From contig NZ_JAVDXW010000001.1 in NCBI RefSeq assembly GCF_031458135.1, positions 3,162,001 to 3,226,000 on the forward strand: a stretch of 64,000 nt of DNA, in the 5' to 3' direction. Made by a program: the position numbers and the translations under genes. Of the stretch, positions 34,730 to 44,945 are shown piece after piece (the stretch's first letter is position 1; each line of letters opens with the position of its first letter). Under the pieces are notes generated by a model that was not told the origin of the DNA, made no database searches, and saw only the letters and a program-made list of their open reading frames with translations. Source of the DNA: Haloactinomyces albus (GTDB lineage: Bacteria > Actinomycetota > Actinomycetes > Mycobacteriales > Pseudonocardiaceae).

Positions 34730-35830
34730 TCACAGCCACCTGTTCCTTCGGAAGGTCTTGAACAGGACCAGACACGAGATCAACATCACCAGCAGCGTGA
34801 CCGGGTAGCCGAAGGCCCAGTCGGTCTCCGGCATGACCTCGAAGTTCATTCCGTAGATCCCGGCGATCATGGTCGGGGTCGAGATGATCGCCACCCACGC
34901 CGAGATCTTGCGCATGTCGGTGTTCTGCTGCAGCGTGATCTTGGCCAGCGTCGCGTCGACCAGCGTGGTCAGCAGCTCGTCGAAGGAAGCCACTCGTTCG
35001 GAGACCGTGGTGAGGTGGTCGTCGACATCGCGAAAGTACGAGCGCACCTGCTCGGGCACGATCGGCGTGTACCCCTCGGCGAGCCGCTGCAGCGGCTTGG
35101 CCAGTGGCATCACCGCCCGCCGTAGTTCCAGGACCTCGCGCTTCATCAGGTAGATCTGCTCGGCGCTGACCTTGGTGCGCAGGGCGAAGACCTCGGCCTC
35201 GATCTTGTCGATGTCGTCCTGAATGGCCTCGGTGACATCGAGGTAGGTATCCACCACGTGGTCGGCGATCCCGTGCAGCACCGCCGCCGGGCCGAGCGAT
35301 ATCTGCTCGGGGGTTTCCTCCAGCTGCCTGCGTACCCGCGCCAGGCCCGCATGCCTGCCGTGGCGGACCGTGATGACGAAGTCACGGCCGACGAAAGCCA
35401 TCAGCTCGCCGCTCTCCACGATCTCGCTGTTGGTCGTCAGCGTCTTGTTCGCCACGTAACGGACGGTCTTGAGCACCATGAACAGGGTGTCGTCGTAGCG
35501 CTCCAGCTTGGGACGCTGGTGTGCGTGCACAGCGTCCTCCACGGCGAGTTCGTGCAGATCGAACGTCTCCGCGATCCCGTTGATCTGATCCTCGTTCGGT
35601 TCGTGGAGCCCGATCCAGACGAATCCGCTGCCGCGCCGCCGGACCTCGGCCACGGCTTCCTCGTGCGTCCAGCGGCCTTCGAGCCGTTCACCCTCGACGT
35701 AGACACCACAATCCACGACCGACGCGGACAACGGAGAGGGGGCAGGAGAGGAAGCAACCGGGGTGCGGCTCATACTGCGACCGTTACGGGTGACGCGGCT
35801 TCGCAGACCGAGCGAGGGCAGGCTGGGCAC
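34730..35830 (-). CDS. corA: CorA-family magnesium/cobalt transporter
   Basis: The 366-residue protein has the long cytoplasmic alpha-beta domain and two C-terminal membrane helices. The signature YGMN lies in the loop after helix 1 (IAGIYGMNFEVMPE), which forms the ion entrance of the pentameric channel. GTG at 35830 follows GGAGG at five bases. The upstream 413 bases hold a predicted structured RNA. Synteny with Rv1239c supports CorA. It should import magnesium across the cytoplasmic membrane. Confidence 0.94.
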   Translation of the reverse strand: MPSLPSLGLRSRVTRNGRSMSRTPVASSPAPSPLSASVVDCGVYVEGERLEGRWTHEEAVAEVRRRGSGFVWIGLHEPNEDQINGIAETFDLHELAVEDAVHAHQRPKLERYDDTLFMVLKTVRYVANKTLTTNSEIVESGELMAFVGRDFVITVRHGRHAGLARVRRQLEETPEQISLGPAAVLHGIADHVVDTYLDVTEAIQDDIDKIEAEVFALRTKVSAEQIYLMKREVLELRRAVMPLAKPLQRLAEGYTPIVPEQVRSYFRDVDDHLTTVSERVASFDELLTTLVDATLAKITLQQNTDMRKISAWVAIISTPTMIAGIYGMNFEVMPETDWAFGYPVTLLVMLISCLVLFKTFRRNRWL

Positions 35831-35947
35831 GGTGGCCTCCAGGAAAGGCGGGGACGGCTACGCGAATCAATCGAGATCTCGGGCGCATCCCGGCCGAAAG
35901 TCCTGTCGACCTCAGTGCGAGTGGATCGCTCCCGGGGTGACTTCGTC

Positions 35948-36012
35948 GGCGAGGATGCGGCCGCTACTACACGGAGGTGCGCTGTCAGCACTGCTGGGCA
36001 CGAATCCTCACC
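35948..36012 (-). promoter_or_regulatory. Structured 5' leader upstream of corA
   Basis: On the minus strand GGTGAGGAT (36012-36004) pairs with ATCCTCGCC (35956-35948) through nine pairs, enclosing a GTGC/GCAC stem (36001-35998 with 35980-35977) and a CAGC-AGT-GCTG hairpin. It lies about 120 bases before the corA start. AGGTGAGG also begins the M-box magnesium riboswitch, but the other M-box core sequences are not seen. The rest of 35831-36243 shows no gene. Confidence 0.4.
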
Positions 36013-36243
36013 TCCTCGAGATCGGCCACCTGCGTGGTGGGCTCTGCCAACCGACGAGTCACCATACCCCGCATGTGTGGATGGTTCGCATTGGCGGGCG
36101 GTCAAAATCACACTGTGGGTGAAACGGGTGAATCTCACCGAGGATTTTGGTCGACCTCGACCGGAGGAACCCCTGCTGGGGCCATCGGCGAGGCTCGACC
36201 GGCAGCGCTGCGTGCGTGGTGGGTTCCGCCTCCGGGGTATCCC

Positions 36244-36672
36244 TCACTCGTCGCGGGGTAAGCAGCCCCAATCGCGCAGGAAATCACCGAGGTGCTCGGT
36301 GAGAGAGCCCGCCCGTTGGAGTGTGGTGAACATCGCATGCCCGATCCATGCGGCATCGGCAGCGTCGTCACCAGGGCAAAGTTCCTCGTGGTCACTCCGG
36401 CAGTGGTAGTCGAGGATCTCATAGCTGCCCTGTGAGCCTGACCACCGAAGCCGGCCCGCGAGGGAGCCGACGGTGACGGAGAGTCCCGTTTCCTCGCGGA
36501 CCTCACGTCGTACGGCCGCTTGGTCGGTTTCTCCGGGCTCGACGCGCCCGCCGGGCAGGGACCACTTGCCTCGACCGGGTGCGTTGTCCCGGAGGATCAG
36601 CAACAACCGACCCCGCGAGTCATGGACGACCGCACCGACGCAGCGGATCACGGAAGGTTCCGATATGATCAC
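36244..36672 (-). CDS. Nudix hydrolase
   Basis: The roughly 142-residue protein contains an intact Nudix box, [20 protein letters not shown] continuing into ETGL, which binds magnesium and hydrolyses nucleoside diphosphate-linked substrates. Before it lies the usual [11 protein letters not shown] at 36672 is annotated; GTG at 36651 (preceded by GGAA) is an alternative and neither has a strong site. The substrate cannot be inferred. It is divergent from the small membrane protein at 36819. Confidence 0.88.
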   Translation of the reverse strand: MIISEPSVIRCVGAVVHDSRGRLLLILRDNAPGRGKWSLPGGRVEPGETDQAAVRREVREETGLSVTVGSLAGRLRWSGSQGSYEILDYHCRSDHEELCPGDDAADAAWIGHAMFTTLQRAGSLTEHLGDFLRDWGCLPRDE

Positions 36673-36818
36673 CAATACACAGCGTAGCTGATCCGGAGCC
36701 GATTGGGTATGACTGACCCATGTGTGCGAAAAACCTGCCGTAGAGCGGCTGTGTGCGGTACAACGGATCAGCAGGCGCCGGCACGGACTACAGGGCATTT
36801 CGGACGGGGTGCGTCACA

Positions 36819-36980
36819 GTGAACATCAAGAAGATCCTCACCTGGGCCGGGATCGCGTTCCTTCTGTTCTTCCTCATCTCTGCGCCTACTGAGGCCAGTG
36901 ATGTGGTCGATGGCATTCTCGACAGTCTGCAGCAGGCCGCCGAAGCGGTGATCACCTTCATGCAGAACCTCTTCCGCTGA
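36819..36980 (+). CDS. Small membrane protein upstream of PH-domain gene
   Basis: The 53-residue protein has one hydrophobic segment (ILTWAGIAFLLFFLISAP) and an amphipathic tail (VDGILDSLQQAAEAVITFMQ). Proteins of this size and pattern precede PH-domain genes in related actinobacteria, as I recall. GTG at 36819 is chosen because the preceding in-frame residues are not conserved in style. It lies 18 bases before the PH-domain gene and is probably its partner. Function unknown. Confidence 0.65.
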   Translation: MNIKKILTWAGIAFLLFFLISAPTEASDVVDGILDSLQQAAEAVITFMQNLFR

Positions 36981-36998
36981 GACTCCCGGGAGACGACC

Positions 36999-37568
36999 TT
37001 GTTCGCACCGAGGGACCCCGACGAGTACCTACTCGAAACCGAGCGGCGAGTCATCCGGGTACGCAGGCATTGGGCGTGTTTGGTGTGGGACCTCTTCGAG
37101 GCGGTGGGCCTGCTTGCCGGCGCCGTCATGGTCTCCTACCTGCTGCCCGAGGACGCCTGGCTGCCGCAGAACATTCTGTGGTACGCGGGGCTGTTCGTGC
37201 TGATGCGGTTCACTTACCAGATCCTCGACTGGTACGTGGAGCGCATCGTGGTGACGGACAAGCGCTTCATGATCACCGAAGGCATCTTCACGACCTCGGT
37301 GCAGATGATGCCGATCACCAAGGTGACCGACCTGACCTACGAGCGCAGCATTCCGGGCCGCATGCTGGGCTACGGGACGCTGGTCGTGGAGTCGGCCGGG
37401 CAGATCCAGGCGTTGAACAAGATCGAGTACCTGCCCAATCCCGAAGAGGTCTTCGATGCGATCTCGTCGTTGGTGTTCGGTGAGAAGAAGGCTCAGCAGG
37501 ACCGGTTCTCGATGCTCAAGGCGCGACGTGCCGCCGTGGGCAAGAGCCGGGCCAAGCTCGGTAAGTGA
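36999..37568 (+). CDS. Membrane PH-domain (bPH2/DUF304) protein
   Basis: The 189-residue protein has a short cytoplasmic N-terminus (PDEYLLETERRVIRVRRHW), two membrane segments and a bacterial PH domain. The PH domain begins at WYVERIVVTDKRFMITEGIF and includes MPITKVTDLTYERSIPGRML, the DUF304 pattern. Its start is TTG at 36999 after GGGAGA. bPH2 proteins are thought to assemble at membranes in stress responses; no substrate is known. It shares a transcript with the small membrane protein before it. Confidence 0.85.
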   Translation: MFAPRDPDEYLLETERRVIRVRRHWACLVWDLFEAVGLLAGAVMVSYLLPEDAWLPQNILWYAGLFVLMRFTYQILDWYVERIVVTDKRFMITEGIFTTSVQMMPITKVTDLTYERSIPGRMLGYGTLVVESAGQIQALNKIEYLPNPEEVFDAISSLVFGEKKAQQDRFSMLKARRAAVGKSRAKLGK

Positions 37569-37656
37569 CACCGAAACCACGTGCAGCCCGTCTCCGTGAC
37601 CTCGTTTCGAGGGTGCCGGTGCGCCGTGGCATGCGCCATCGGTCACACTGACGGGT

Positions 37657-38529
37657 GTGCGTATTGATGTGCACACCCATTCCACCGAGTCCGACGGCAC
37701 CGACACGCCGACGGAGCTCGTCGCCACCGCGATCGAGGCCGGACTCGATGTGGTTGCGTTGACCGACCACGACACCACTGCCGGATGGGGAGAAGCCGAG
37801 CGCGCGGTACTGCACGAGGGCCGGGTCGGGCGGATTCGTCTGGTGCCGGGAGCGGAGCTGTCGTGCTGCTGCCCGGACGGCCGGGGCAACTCGATCACCG
37901 TGCATCTGCTGGCCTACCTGTTCGATCCGCTGTCGCAGGCGCTGGTCGACGAGCAGACGCGGTTGCGTGCGGAGCGAAGGTCCCGGCTGTACACGATGGC
38001 CCGGCGCATGGCCGAGGACGGATTCCCGGTGGATCCCGAGGAAATAATGGCGGGTCTGCCGCCGGACTCACCGGGAGGCAGGCCCCATCTGGCGCGTGCC
38101 CTGGTCAACGGCGGCACGGTGGCCAGTGTGGACGAGGCGTTCGCGCGTTATCTCGGCTCCACCGGCAACTACTATGTTCCGCGCACGGACACCCCCGTGT
38201 GGCGCGCCATCGACATGATCGCCGATGCGGGTGGTGCCACGGTTCTGGCGCATCCCTTCGCGGCTGCTCGTGGCCCGATGGTGACCTCCGAGGTGATCGC
38301 CGAACTCGCCGAGCACGGTTTGTCCGGAGTCGAAGTGGATCACCCGGATCACGAGCCGGAAGCTCGTTCGCGGCTGCGCGGCATTGCTGCGGAGTTCGAC
38401 CTGATCGTCACCGGAAGCAGCGATTACCACGGGATCAACAAGACCCTCCGGATCGGCCAGGAAACCACGCCCGCCGAGTCGCTGGAGCGGCTGGAGCAGC
38501 GCTGTACCGGCAGTAAAGTCATCGGCTGA
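37657..38529 (+). CDS. PHP-domain metal-dependent phosphoesterase
   Basis: The 290-residue protein starts directly with the PHP metal motif IDVHTHSTESDGTDTP, then LTDHDT, PGAELS, and the later LAHPF, HPDHE and SSDYHG motifs. All four PHP motifs with their His and Asp ligands are intact, so it is probably active on a phosphoester such as histidinol phosphate-like compounds, nucleotide 3',5'-bisphosphates or short RNA (TrpH/RNase AM group). GTG at 37657 starts at the conserved motif, with little leader, so the transcript may be leaderless. Confidence 0.9.
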   Translation: MRIDVHTHSTESDGTDTPTELVATAIEAGLDVVALTDHDTTAGWGEAERAVLHEGRVGRIRLVPGAELSCCCPDGRGNSITVHLLAYLFDPLSQALVDEQTRLRAERRSRLYTMARRMAEDGFPVDPEEIMAGLPPDSPGGRPHLARALVNGGTVASVDEAFARYLGSTGNYYVPRTDTPVWRAIDMIADAGGATVLAHPFAAARGPMVTSEVIAELAEHGLSGVEVDHPDHEPEARSRLRGIAAEFDLIVTGSSDYHGINKTLRIGQETTPAESLERLEQRCTGSKVIG

Positions 38530-38750
38530 TTCCGGCTGGTTCCGGACTGGTTCCGGGGGGCGAGTGGCCGCGCCGGGTCGCCCACGCTGTGATCGGGGCC
38601 GATCCGCAGCAGGGCGCCGCACTGCGTAGTGTGGGATCGAGTACCGGCAGCACTCCCCGAGAACAGGTGAACCGTGCCGGATATCGCGTCATGGGCACTG
38701 CTGGGGTGGAACAGTTGAGGAAACCGACCGGATCCGATGAGGATGGCTCG

Positions 38751-39209
38751 ATGCGGGCAGCAGCCGAACAGCGCGGGCAGGAACCGTCGACCGACCGGGA
38801 ACCGTCGACGATGCCGCACGTGCCGCAGCCACCGGGACGCGGAAAGGCGGAAACCGGCGACTGGCAGGCGCGGCGGGAGCGAGCGCAGCGCCGTCCTCGG
38901 AGGACTCGAAGGAGTAGCACCGAAAAACCACCCGGCCGAGTGGGTGGCATCCTGCGAGGGCTGAGCGGCTCGCTGGCCGCGGGCCTTCTGGTGCTCGCGG
39001 CCATGCTGGTGGGGGTTCAGGTCTGGGCGGCGAACAACGACTGGATAGGTCCCGGCATGGGGTCCGTGGTCGGCCACTCCGTGGCAGGCGGTGTCGCGCT
39101 CGTGGCGCAGCTGGTGGCTGATCGCAGGCGGGACACCGCCGGAGGTCTGTCCGTCTTCGCCGTCCTCGCCGTGGTGGTCGGTACCCTCTGGTACTGGTGG
39201 TGGCTCTAG
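38751..39209 (+). CDS. Hypothetical membrane protein
   Basis: The 152-residue protein has a charged Arg-rich cytoplasmic N-terminus and three C-terminal hydrophobic segments (SLAAGLLVLAAMLVGVQVWA, VVGHSVAGGVALVAQLVA, FAVLAVVVGTLWYWWWL). I do not recognise a named family. ATG at 38751 has AGGA at nine bases; GTG 38667 or ATG 38691 could give a longer form. It converges on xylB with 17 bases between stops. Similar proteins are common in actinobacteria next to PHP genes, by memory only. Confidence 0.6.
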   Translation: MRAAAEQRGQEPSTDREPSTMPHVPQPPGRGKAETGDWQARRERAQRRPRRTRRSSTEKPPGRVGGILRGLSGSLAAGLLVLAAMLVGVQVWAANNDWIGPGMGSVVGHSVAGGVALVAQLVADRRRDTAGGLSVFAVLAVVVGTLWYWWWL

Positions 39210-39226
39210 CTCGGCGTGTGTGCTGG

Positions 39227-40639
39227 TCACACGCCGTACAGCTCGTGGCGGGCCCGGCTGTAGGCATGCCTGATTTCCCGGCCTTGGTCGAGGTCGGTCG
39301 GATCATGCTGTTCGGAACGCAGCGGCCAGTCGGGCGGAGTGTCCGATCCCGTGGCGGCCCACGCCGCCTGCCGCGCGGCTCCGCGAGCGACGTACTCGCT
39401 CGACTCGGGGATCTCCACGCCGACGCCGAACAGCGATGGCGCGATCCTGCGGACGGCGGTCGATTGGCTGCCCCCACCGATGAGGAGTACGCGCCGTATG
39501 TCGACACCCATGCGCTGTATGGCTTCGACCCCGTCCGCGAGTCCGCACAGCATTCCTTCGACGGCGGCGCGGGCGAGGTTTTCCGGCGTCAGGTTCGTGC
39601 CGCGCATTCCGGTCAGCGTGCCGGTCGCCTCCGGCAGGTCCGGTGTGCGCTCGCCCTCGAGGTAGGGCACGAGTGTCAGGCCGCCTGCGCCGGGGGGCGC
39701 GGCCAGTGCGAGCCGGCTCAGTCCTTCGAGGTCGGTGCCCAGCATGTGGGCAGTCGAGTCCAGGATTCGGGCCGCATTGAGCGTGCACACGAGCGGAAGG
39801 TAACGACCGGTGGCGTCGCAGAACCCGGCCACTGTGCCGGTGTCGTCGACGCAGGGCTGCTCGGTGACGGTGAAAGCGGCACCGGAGGTGCCCACGGATA
39901 CGACAACATCGCCGGGGCCGATGCCGAGCCCCAAAGCGCCTGCCATGTTGTCCCCGGTGCCCGGGCCGAGCCGGGCTCCGCTCAGCTCGTCGAGGGCAGT
40001 GACCGTGCCCGCCGTGCCCGACGGTCCGAGGACCTCGGGAAGTCGTGGTTGCCGCCCCCGCATCGCTTCGGCGAGGAGATCGGGCAGCCATTGTCCGGTG
40101 GCGGGGGAGAAGTACCCGGTTCCCGACGCGTCGCCGCGGTCGGTGCAGACCGGGTTCTCCCCGCCGGAGAGCTGCCACGTTACCCAGTCGTGCGGCAGCA
40201 GGACGCGGTCCACCCGGTCGGCCTGGTGCGGTTCGTGCTCGGCGAGCCAGGCGAGCTTGGTCAGGGTGAAGCTCGCGACGGGGACGAGGCCCGTGCGCTC
40301 GGCGAGTCTCGTCGCACCGTGGCGTTCGATCAGAGTGCTCGCCTGCGGTGCCGATCGGGTGTCGTTCCACAGCAGGGCATCGCGCACCGGCGTGCCCGTC
40401 TCGTCGAGGGTGACCATGCCGTGTTGCTGGCCTGCCACCGACACGGCGGAGATCGGTCCCGGAACTCGGGAGCCTGCTTGGCGGACGGCTTCCCGGCAGG
40501 CTGTCCACCAGGCCGAGGGAGCCACCTCGGAACCCGTTGGATGTGCGGCCTTGCCCTCGCTGAGGACACGACCGTCTTCGGCGTCGACAACCAGCGCCTT
40601 GGTTGATTGAGTGGAGGAATCGATGCCCAGAACGAACAC
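39227..40639 (-). CDS. xylB: Xylulokinase
   Basis: The 470-residue FGGY-family kinase phosphorylates D-xylulose to xylulose 5-phosphate with ATP. It has the N-terminal phosphate-binding GIDSSTQSTKAL, WNDTRS, the catalytic-region GTGDNMAGALG and SVGTSGAAF, and the C-terminal LIGGGSQS. GTG at 40639 follows AAGGAAAA. A 6-bp inverted repeat (TTTCGT/ACGAAA) overlaps its leader at 40648-40665. It ends the xylose operon, after xylA. A strong hairpin between the two may lower its level. Confidence 0.94.
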   Translation of the reverse strand: MFVLGIDSSTQSTKALVVDAEDGRVLSEGKAAHPTGSEVAPSAWWTACREAVRQAGSRVPGPISAVSVAGQQHGMVTLDETGTPVRDALLWNDTRSAPQASTLIERHGATRLAERTGLVPVASFTLTKLAWLAEHEPHQADRVDRVLLPHDWVTWQLSGGENPVCTDRGDASGTGYFSPATGQWLPDLLAEAMRGRQPRLPEVLGPSGTAGTVTALDELSGARLGPGTGDNMAGALGLGIGPGDVVVSVGTSGAAFTVTEQPCVDDTGTVAGFCDATGRYLPLVCTLNAARILDSTAHMLGTDLEGLSRLALAAPPGAGGLTLVPYLEGERTPDLPEATGTLTGMRGTNLTPENLARAAVEGMLCGLADGVEAIQRMGVDIRRVLLIGGGSQSTAVRRIAPSLFGVGVEIPESSEYVARGAARQAAWAATGSDTPPDWPLRSEQHDPTDLDQGREIRHAYSRARHELYGV

Positions 40640-40647
40640 GGTTTTCC

Positions 40648-40665
40648 TTTCGTCGAAAAACGAAA
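40648..40665. promoter_or_regulatory. Inverted repeat in xylB leader
   Basis: TTTCGT-CGAAAA-ACGAAA lies just upstream of the xylB ribosome site. It could be an operator or a structure that controls translation. Confidence 0.35.
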
Positions 40666-40768
40666 TACAGCGCGATGTACCGGCTTACTCGTCGACAGCG
40701 GGGCAGCCTGCTCCTGGTGACCATCCCAGCGAAAAAGCCGGTTTGAAAGACCGAGAACGCACAGGGGC

Positions 40769-40802
40769 CGTGCGTGGGCACAGCTCGCTGCGCCCACGCA
40801 CG
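40769..40802 (-). terminator. Strong hairpin between xylA and xylB
   Basis: An 11-bp perfect stem, CGTGCGTGGGC at 40769-40779 with its complement at 40792-40802, has a 12-base loop. It lies 46 bases after the xylA stop and likely terminates or attenuates before xylB. Confidence 0.65.
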
Positions 40803-40847
40803 ACCCGAATCGACCGGCCTGATGCGGCAGGCGTCCCGTGGTGTGTC

Positions 40848-42008
40848 TCAGATTCCCATGAGGTGTTCGAGTGCGAGTTGGTCGAGGTGTTCGTAGTGCA
40901 TGCTGCGTTGGGCGGCTGATTCGGGGTCGAAGTCACCGTCGGCGTGCAGGAGGTCTTCGGGTTTTTCGCCGGGTGTGGTGGTGGGTTGGGACAGTTCGGG
41001 GATGCGGGCGTTGTGCAGTGCCTGTTGAACCCGGGGGTCGGCGCGGAAGGCGGCGGCGCGGTCTTTGAGGATCAGGTAGTTGCGCATGCAGCCTTCGGCC
41101 GAGGTCCACACGTCCTGGTCGAGGTCGGTGCGCAGGGGTTTGAAGTCGAAGTGCCGGGGTCCGGTGTAGCCGGCTGTTTCGAGGAGGTCGACGGTGAAAA
41201 AGGCGCTTTTCACGTCGCCGGCTCCGAAGCGCAGGTCCTGGTCGTATTTGGCGCCGTGTTGGCCGTTGAGGTCGAGGTGGAACAGTTTGCCTGCCCACAG
41301 TGCTTGGGCGAGGCCGTGGGTGTAGTTGAGCCCGGCCATTTGTTCGTGGCCGACCTCGGGGTTGACGCCGACCATGTCGGGGTGGGCCAGTTGGTCGATG
41401 AAGGCCAGTACGTGTCCGACGGTGGGCAGGAAGAGGTCGCCGCGTGGCTCGTTGGGTTTGGGTTCCAAGGCCAGCCGCAGGTCATAGCCGCGGTCGCGGA
41501 TGAACTCGCAGACCAGGTCGATGCCTTCCTTGTAGCGGTCGAGGGCGGCCCGCAGGTCGGTGGCGGCGTCGGTCTCGGCTCCTTCGCGTCCGCCCCAGGC
41601 GACGAAGGTCCGTGCGCCGAGCTCGGCGGCGAGTTCGACGTTGCGCAGCATCTTGCGCAGGGCGAAGCGGCGTACGTCGCGGTCGTTGGCGGTCAGGGCG
41701 CCGTCTTTGAACACGGGGTGGCCGAACAGGTTGGTGGTCACCATGGGCACGGTCAGGCCGGTTTCGTCCAGGGCACGGCGGAACCGGGCCAGGATCCGCT
41801 CCCGCTCGGCTTCGTCGGCGCCGAAGCCGAACAGGTCGTCATCGTGGAAGGTCACCCCCCAGGCGCCCAGGTCGGACAGCCGCTGCACCGCCTGCACCGC
41901 ATCGAGCTCCGGCCGCGTGGCGGCACCGAAAGGATCATTGCCCCGAAAACCCACGGTCCACAGTCCGAAGGAGAACTTGTCCGCGGGAGTCGGTGTGTAG
42001 TCGTTCAT
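40848..42008 (-). CDS. xylA: Xylose isomerase
   Basis: The 386-residue actinobacterial-type enzyme converts D-xylose to D-xylulose with two divalent metals. Visible parts are [17 protein letters not shown] at the N-terminus, GVTFHDDDL with the catalytic-histidine region, [23 protein letters not shown] metal site, [15 protein letters not shown] and HLDLNGQ. ATG at 42008 follows AAGGAGAG at seven bases. It follows the GH3 gene by 163 bases in the same direction. Confidence 0.96.
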   Translation of the reverse strand: MNDYTPTPADKFSFGLWTVGFRGNDPFGAATRPELDAVQAVQRLSDLGAWGVTFHDDDLFGFGADEAERERILARFRRALDETGLTVPMVTTNLFGHPVFKDGALTANDRDVRRFALRKMLRNVELAAELGARTFVAWGGREGAETDAATDLRAALDRYKEGIDLVCEFIRDRGYDLRLALEPKPNEPRGDLFLPTVGHVLAFIDQLAHPDMVGVNPEVGHEQMAGLNYTHGLAQALWAGKLFHLDLNGQHGAKYDQDLRFGAGDVKSAFFTVDLLETAGYTGPRHFDFKPLRTDLDQDVWTSAEGCMRNYLILKDRAAAFRADPRVQQALHNARIPELSQPTTTPGEKPEDLLHADGDFDPESAAQRSMHYEHLDQLALEHLMGI

Positions 42009-42090
42009 TCTCGTCTCTCCTTGACCGGGGACGGTGATCACCGTCCTGGCTGCTTGCTGTCTTCCGGACCGGGTTCGTCCGGAGTCGGGA

Positions 42091-42140
42091 GCGGGGCCGT
42101 GGCCGTTCACCGGGCGCGGCGGGGATGACCACGGCCCCGC
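42091..42140 (-). terminator. Hairpin between beta-xylosidase gene and xylA
   Basis: GCGGGGCCGTGG (42091-42102) and CCACGGCCCCGC (42129-42140) form a perfect 12-bp stem across a 26-base loop, directly after the GH3 stop. Confidence 0.55.
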
Positions 42141-42171
42141 TGTTGTCGGATTCCTCGGTCGATGCGATCCG

Positions 42172-44898
42172 CTAGCGGACCTTGATGACGAAGCTCGTCG
42201 ACGTGGTGCTGCCGCGGTATTTCACGGTCGCGGTGACGGTGGCGACACCCTCGTCGCTGGTGCGGATGGTGCCCTGGTGATCCACCGACACGACGTTCGG
42301 ACGGTTGCTCCGGTAGCGGACGTTCATCCCCGGAGGGAAGGGCTTACCGGATCCCTCCGCGACATGGCCGTGGAGGGTGCCGTCGTTCATCGACACCGTG
42401 ATCCGAGGCTGCACCACGGTGTTGCGCGGAAAGATCTTGCGGACGGTGATCCCGCGTGCCGCGTCGCCCTTGGCACGCGGTGTGGTGCTGGCGGTCACCG
42501 GGCGCAGCTTCAGCTCGCCGTGGACCTGGAACGACGCGCGCTGCGCGACACCGGACGTCGAACTCGACCGGGCGAGCTGGAGCGTGTAGTCACCGTTGGT
42601 CACCTCGAAGTGCCCCTGCTGCTGGTCGAACAGGGCCAGCTCGCGAGCCCGGACGTCGAACTCGACGCGCTCGGTCTCGCCCGGCTTCAGGGAGATCTTC
42701 TCGAAGGCCACGAGCCGCTTGTCCGGGCGCTGCGCCTTCTCGGACTTCGGGGCTGCCCCGTAGAGCTGGATCACGTCGGATCCGGCCCGCTCGCCGGTGT
42801 TGGTGACCTTCGCGCTCACGTGCACCGTGCCGTTCGGGGTGACGCTGGAGCGGTCGATGCGCAGGTCGCCGTACTCGAAGTCGGTGTAGCTCAGGCCGTA
42901 CCCGAACGGGTAGGACACGTCACCGTCGAAGTACATGTAGGTCCGCCCCGGCTGCGAGTCGGTCGGCCGGATGCTGTAATCCCCGATCGACGGGAGTTGG
43001 GACTCGCTGCGGTACCAGGTGAAGGGCAGGTGACCGCTCGGGTTCGCCTGCCCGAGCAGCACGTCGGCGAGTGCCTCGCCCTTGCGCTGGCCGTTGTAGG
43101 AGCTCCACAGCAGGGCCGACACGTCGGAGCTGAAGCTGCGGACGTCGACCGTGCCCACGGTCTCCATGTAGACCACGGTGTTCGGGTTCTTCCCGGCCAC
43201 CTCGTTGATCAGTGTCGTCTGCGGCTTCGGCAGGGTCAGGTTCTCGCGGTCATTGCTCTCCGAGGCGGTTTCCTCACCGGTGCCTGCGTAGACGATGGCG
43301 GTGTCGTAGTTCGCCGACTTGGCGACCGTCTCGGTGTTGAGCTGATGCTCCGTCCCCGGCGCGGTGCCGGGCAGGTAGTCCACGACCGCGTCGGGGTTGA
43401 TCGCCTTGATCGCGGTCTTGATGCCCTCGTAGCCGGTGGTGCTGTTGGCCAGGCCGGCGGATCCCTGGTTGCTGGAGTAACCGCCCAGGTACATCTTCTT
43501 GGCGTGGTTGCCGATCACGGCTACGCGGAACGGCCCGGACTCGGGCACCTTCAGCGGAAGCAGCTTGCTGCCGCTGCCGTCGACGGGCTCGTTACGCAGC
43601 AGCACGATCGACTCGGCGGCTGCTTCGCGTGCCAGCTCCAGGCGCTTGGGGGTCTGGGTGACGGCGTTGTTGGCGTTGGAGTTCTCCCAGCTCCCCCGGG
43701 GAACGCGCTCGCGGGCCTTGCGCACCCACGGAACGTCTGCCGGATCGTCGAACTCGCCCAGCTTGATCCGCACCGTGAACATCCGCACCAGCGAGGCGTC
43801 CATGAAGTTCTCGGTGTAGACCCCGTTGTGGGTCTTGATGCCCTTCTCAACGGCGGTGGGCAGGGTGTTTCCGTAGTGGTGCTCGTCGTGGAAGCCCTGG
43901 TTGCAGTTGAGGTCGATCCCCGCTGCGTTGGCGTACGCGTTGCGTTCGATGTGATCGACCGGCTCCTCCTTGTTCGGAGGCTGCCACTGGTGCCCGTGCT
44001 GGATCTCGTAGACCGAGTCGCAGTCGGACGTGAAGAACCCGTCGAAGCCGAACGTCTTGCGGGCCAGCGTGTCCAGCAGGTGCAGGTCGGCCGAGGCAGG
44101 CACCCCGTTGACGCGGTTGTAGGCAGCCATGATCGAGCCGGGATCGCTGTTGCGGATCACCTCCCTGAACGGTGCCGTGTAGTACTCGCGCAGTGTCCGC
44201 TCGTCCATGTTGGACGATCCGGTGCGGCGGTTGTACTCGCTGTTGTTGGCCGCGAAGTGCTTGATCGTGGTACTGGTCTTCAAGTACCCCTCGGCGGAGG
44301 GCAGCAGGTTGCCGTTCTTGTCCTTGCCCTCCATCCCGTTGACGAACTGCGAGCCCATCTTCGCCGTCAGAGTCGGGTCCTCGCTGAAGGTCTCGTCGTT
44401 GCGTCCCCACCGGGGATCGCGGCTGAGGTTGATCGTCGGCGAGTAGAAGCTGAGGTCGAGCGTGTTGTTGCGCACGACCTCGCGGGCTTCGCTGGAGGTC
44501 CGGCTCGCCACTCGGTACATCAGGTCCGGGTTCCAGGTGGATCCCATGGACAGGCTCACCGGGTAGGACGTGGTGTTGGTCAGCACCTTCGGGTTGTCAC
44601 CGTCGTTGTACTGCTCCCGGGCGACGCCGTGTGCGGCCTCGTTCCACCAGCCGTGGGCTTTCACGCCCAGCCGGGGAATCGCAGGCGACTGGCTGCTGAT
44701 CATCTGGGAGGCTTTCTCCTGGAGGGTCATGCGCGACACGAGGTCGACCGCACGTTCCCGGGCGGAGTAGGACGGGTCCAGGTAGATCGGTGTGTTGGCT
44801 TCCGCAGCTGTGGCCTGTCCGGCGGTCGAGGCCGCCGAGACGGTACAGGCCACGCTCAGCCCTATGGCCGCGAAGAGCCGTAAAGGTCTTGCCTTCAT
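42172..44898 (-). CDS. Secreted GH3 beta-xylosidase with C-terminal Ig-like domain
   Basis: The 908-residue precursor has a signal peptide cleaved near ATAAEA, then the GH3 barrel and sandwich domains. The nucleophile is Asp292 in [10 protein letters not shown], the form typical of beta-D-xylosidases; KHFAANNSE at 213-221 is the substrate site. A fibronectin type III-like domain follows ([21 protein letters not shown]), then a Big-type bacterial Ig domain at the end ([17 protein letters not shown]). It should release xylose from xylo-oligosaccharides outside the cell. ATG at 44898 follows GGAG. It lies between the sugar transporter and xylA in the xylose operon. Confidence 0.92.
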   Translation of the reverse strand: MKARPLRLFAAIGLSVACTVSAASTAGQATAAEANTPIYLDPSYSARERAVDLVSRMTLQEKASQMISSQSPAIPRLGVKAHGWWNEAAHGVAREQYNDGDNPKVLTNTTSYPVSLSMGSTWNPDLMYRVASRTSSEAREVVRNNTLDLSFYSPTINLSRDPRWGRNDETFSEDPTLTAKMGSQFVNGMEGKDKNGNLLPSAEGYLKTSTTIKHFAANNSEYNRRTGSSNMDERTLREYYTAPFREVIRNSDPGSIMAAYNRVNGVPASADLHLLDTLARKTFGFDGFFTSDCDSVYEIQHGHQWQPPNKEEPVDHIERNAYANAAGIDLNCNQGFHDEHHYGNTLPTAVEKGIKTHNGVYTENFMDASLVRMFTVRIKLGEFDDPADVPWVRKARERVPRGSWENSNANNAVTQTPKRLELAREAAAESIVLLRNEPVDGSGSKLLPLKVPESGPFRVAVIGNHAKKMYLGGYSSNQGSAGLANSTTGYEGIKTAIKAINPDAVVDYLPGTAPGTEHQLNTETVAKSANYDTAIVYAGTGEETASESNDRENLTLPKPQTTLINEVAGKNPNTVVYMETVGTVDVRSFSSDVSALLWSSYNGQRKGEALADVLLGQANPSGHLPFTWYRSESQLPSIGDYSIRPTDSQPGRTYMYFDGDVSYPFGYGLSYTDFEYGDLRIDRSSVTPNGTVHVSAKVTNTGERAGSDVIQLYGAAPKSEKAQRPDKRLVAFEKISLKPGETERVEFDVRARELALFDQQQGHFEVTNGDYTLQLARSSSTSGVAQRASFQVHGELKLRPVTASTTPRAKGDAARGITVRKIFPRNTVVQPRITVSMNDGTLHGHVAEGSGKPFPPGMNVRYRSNRPNVVSVDHQGTIRTSDEGVATVTATVKYRGSTTSTSFVIKVR

Positions 44899-44945
44899 GC
44901 ACTTCTCCGATTCTCGGTTACTACAAGCGGGTCGGAAACGCTGGA

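Noticed and set aside
34371-34898. N-terminal extension of the small membrane protein as part of a 207-residue protein
   Set aside because: The extension overlaps the corA gene in another frame and is Arg/Pro/Gly-rich without any conserved feature.
35948-36012. Calling the corA leader an M-box riboswitch
   Set aside because: Only AGGTGAGG matches; the downstream core elements of the M-box that I know are absent, so it is reported only as a structured leader.
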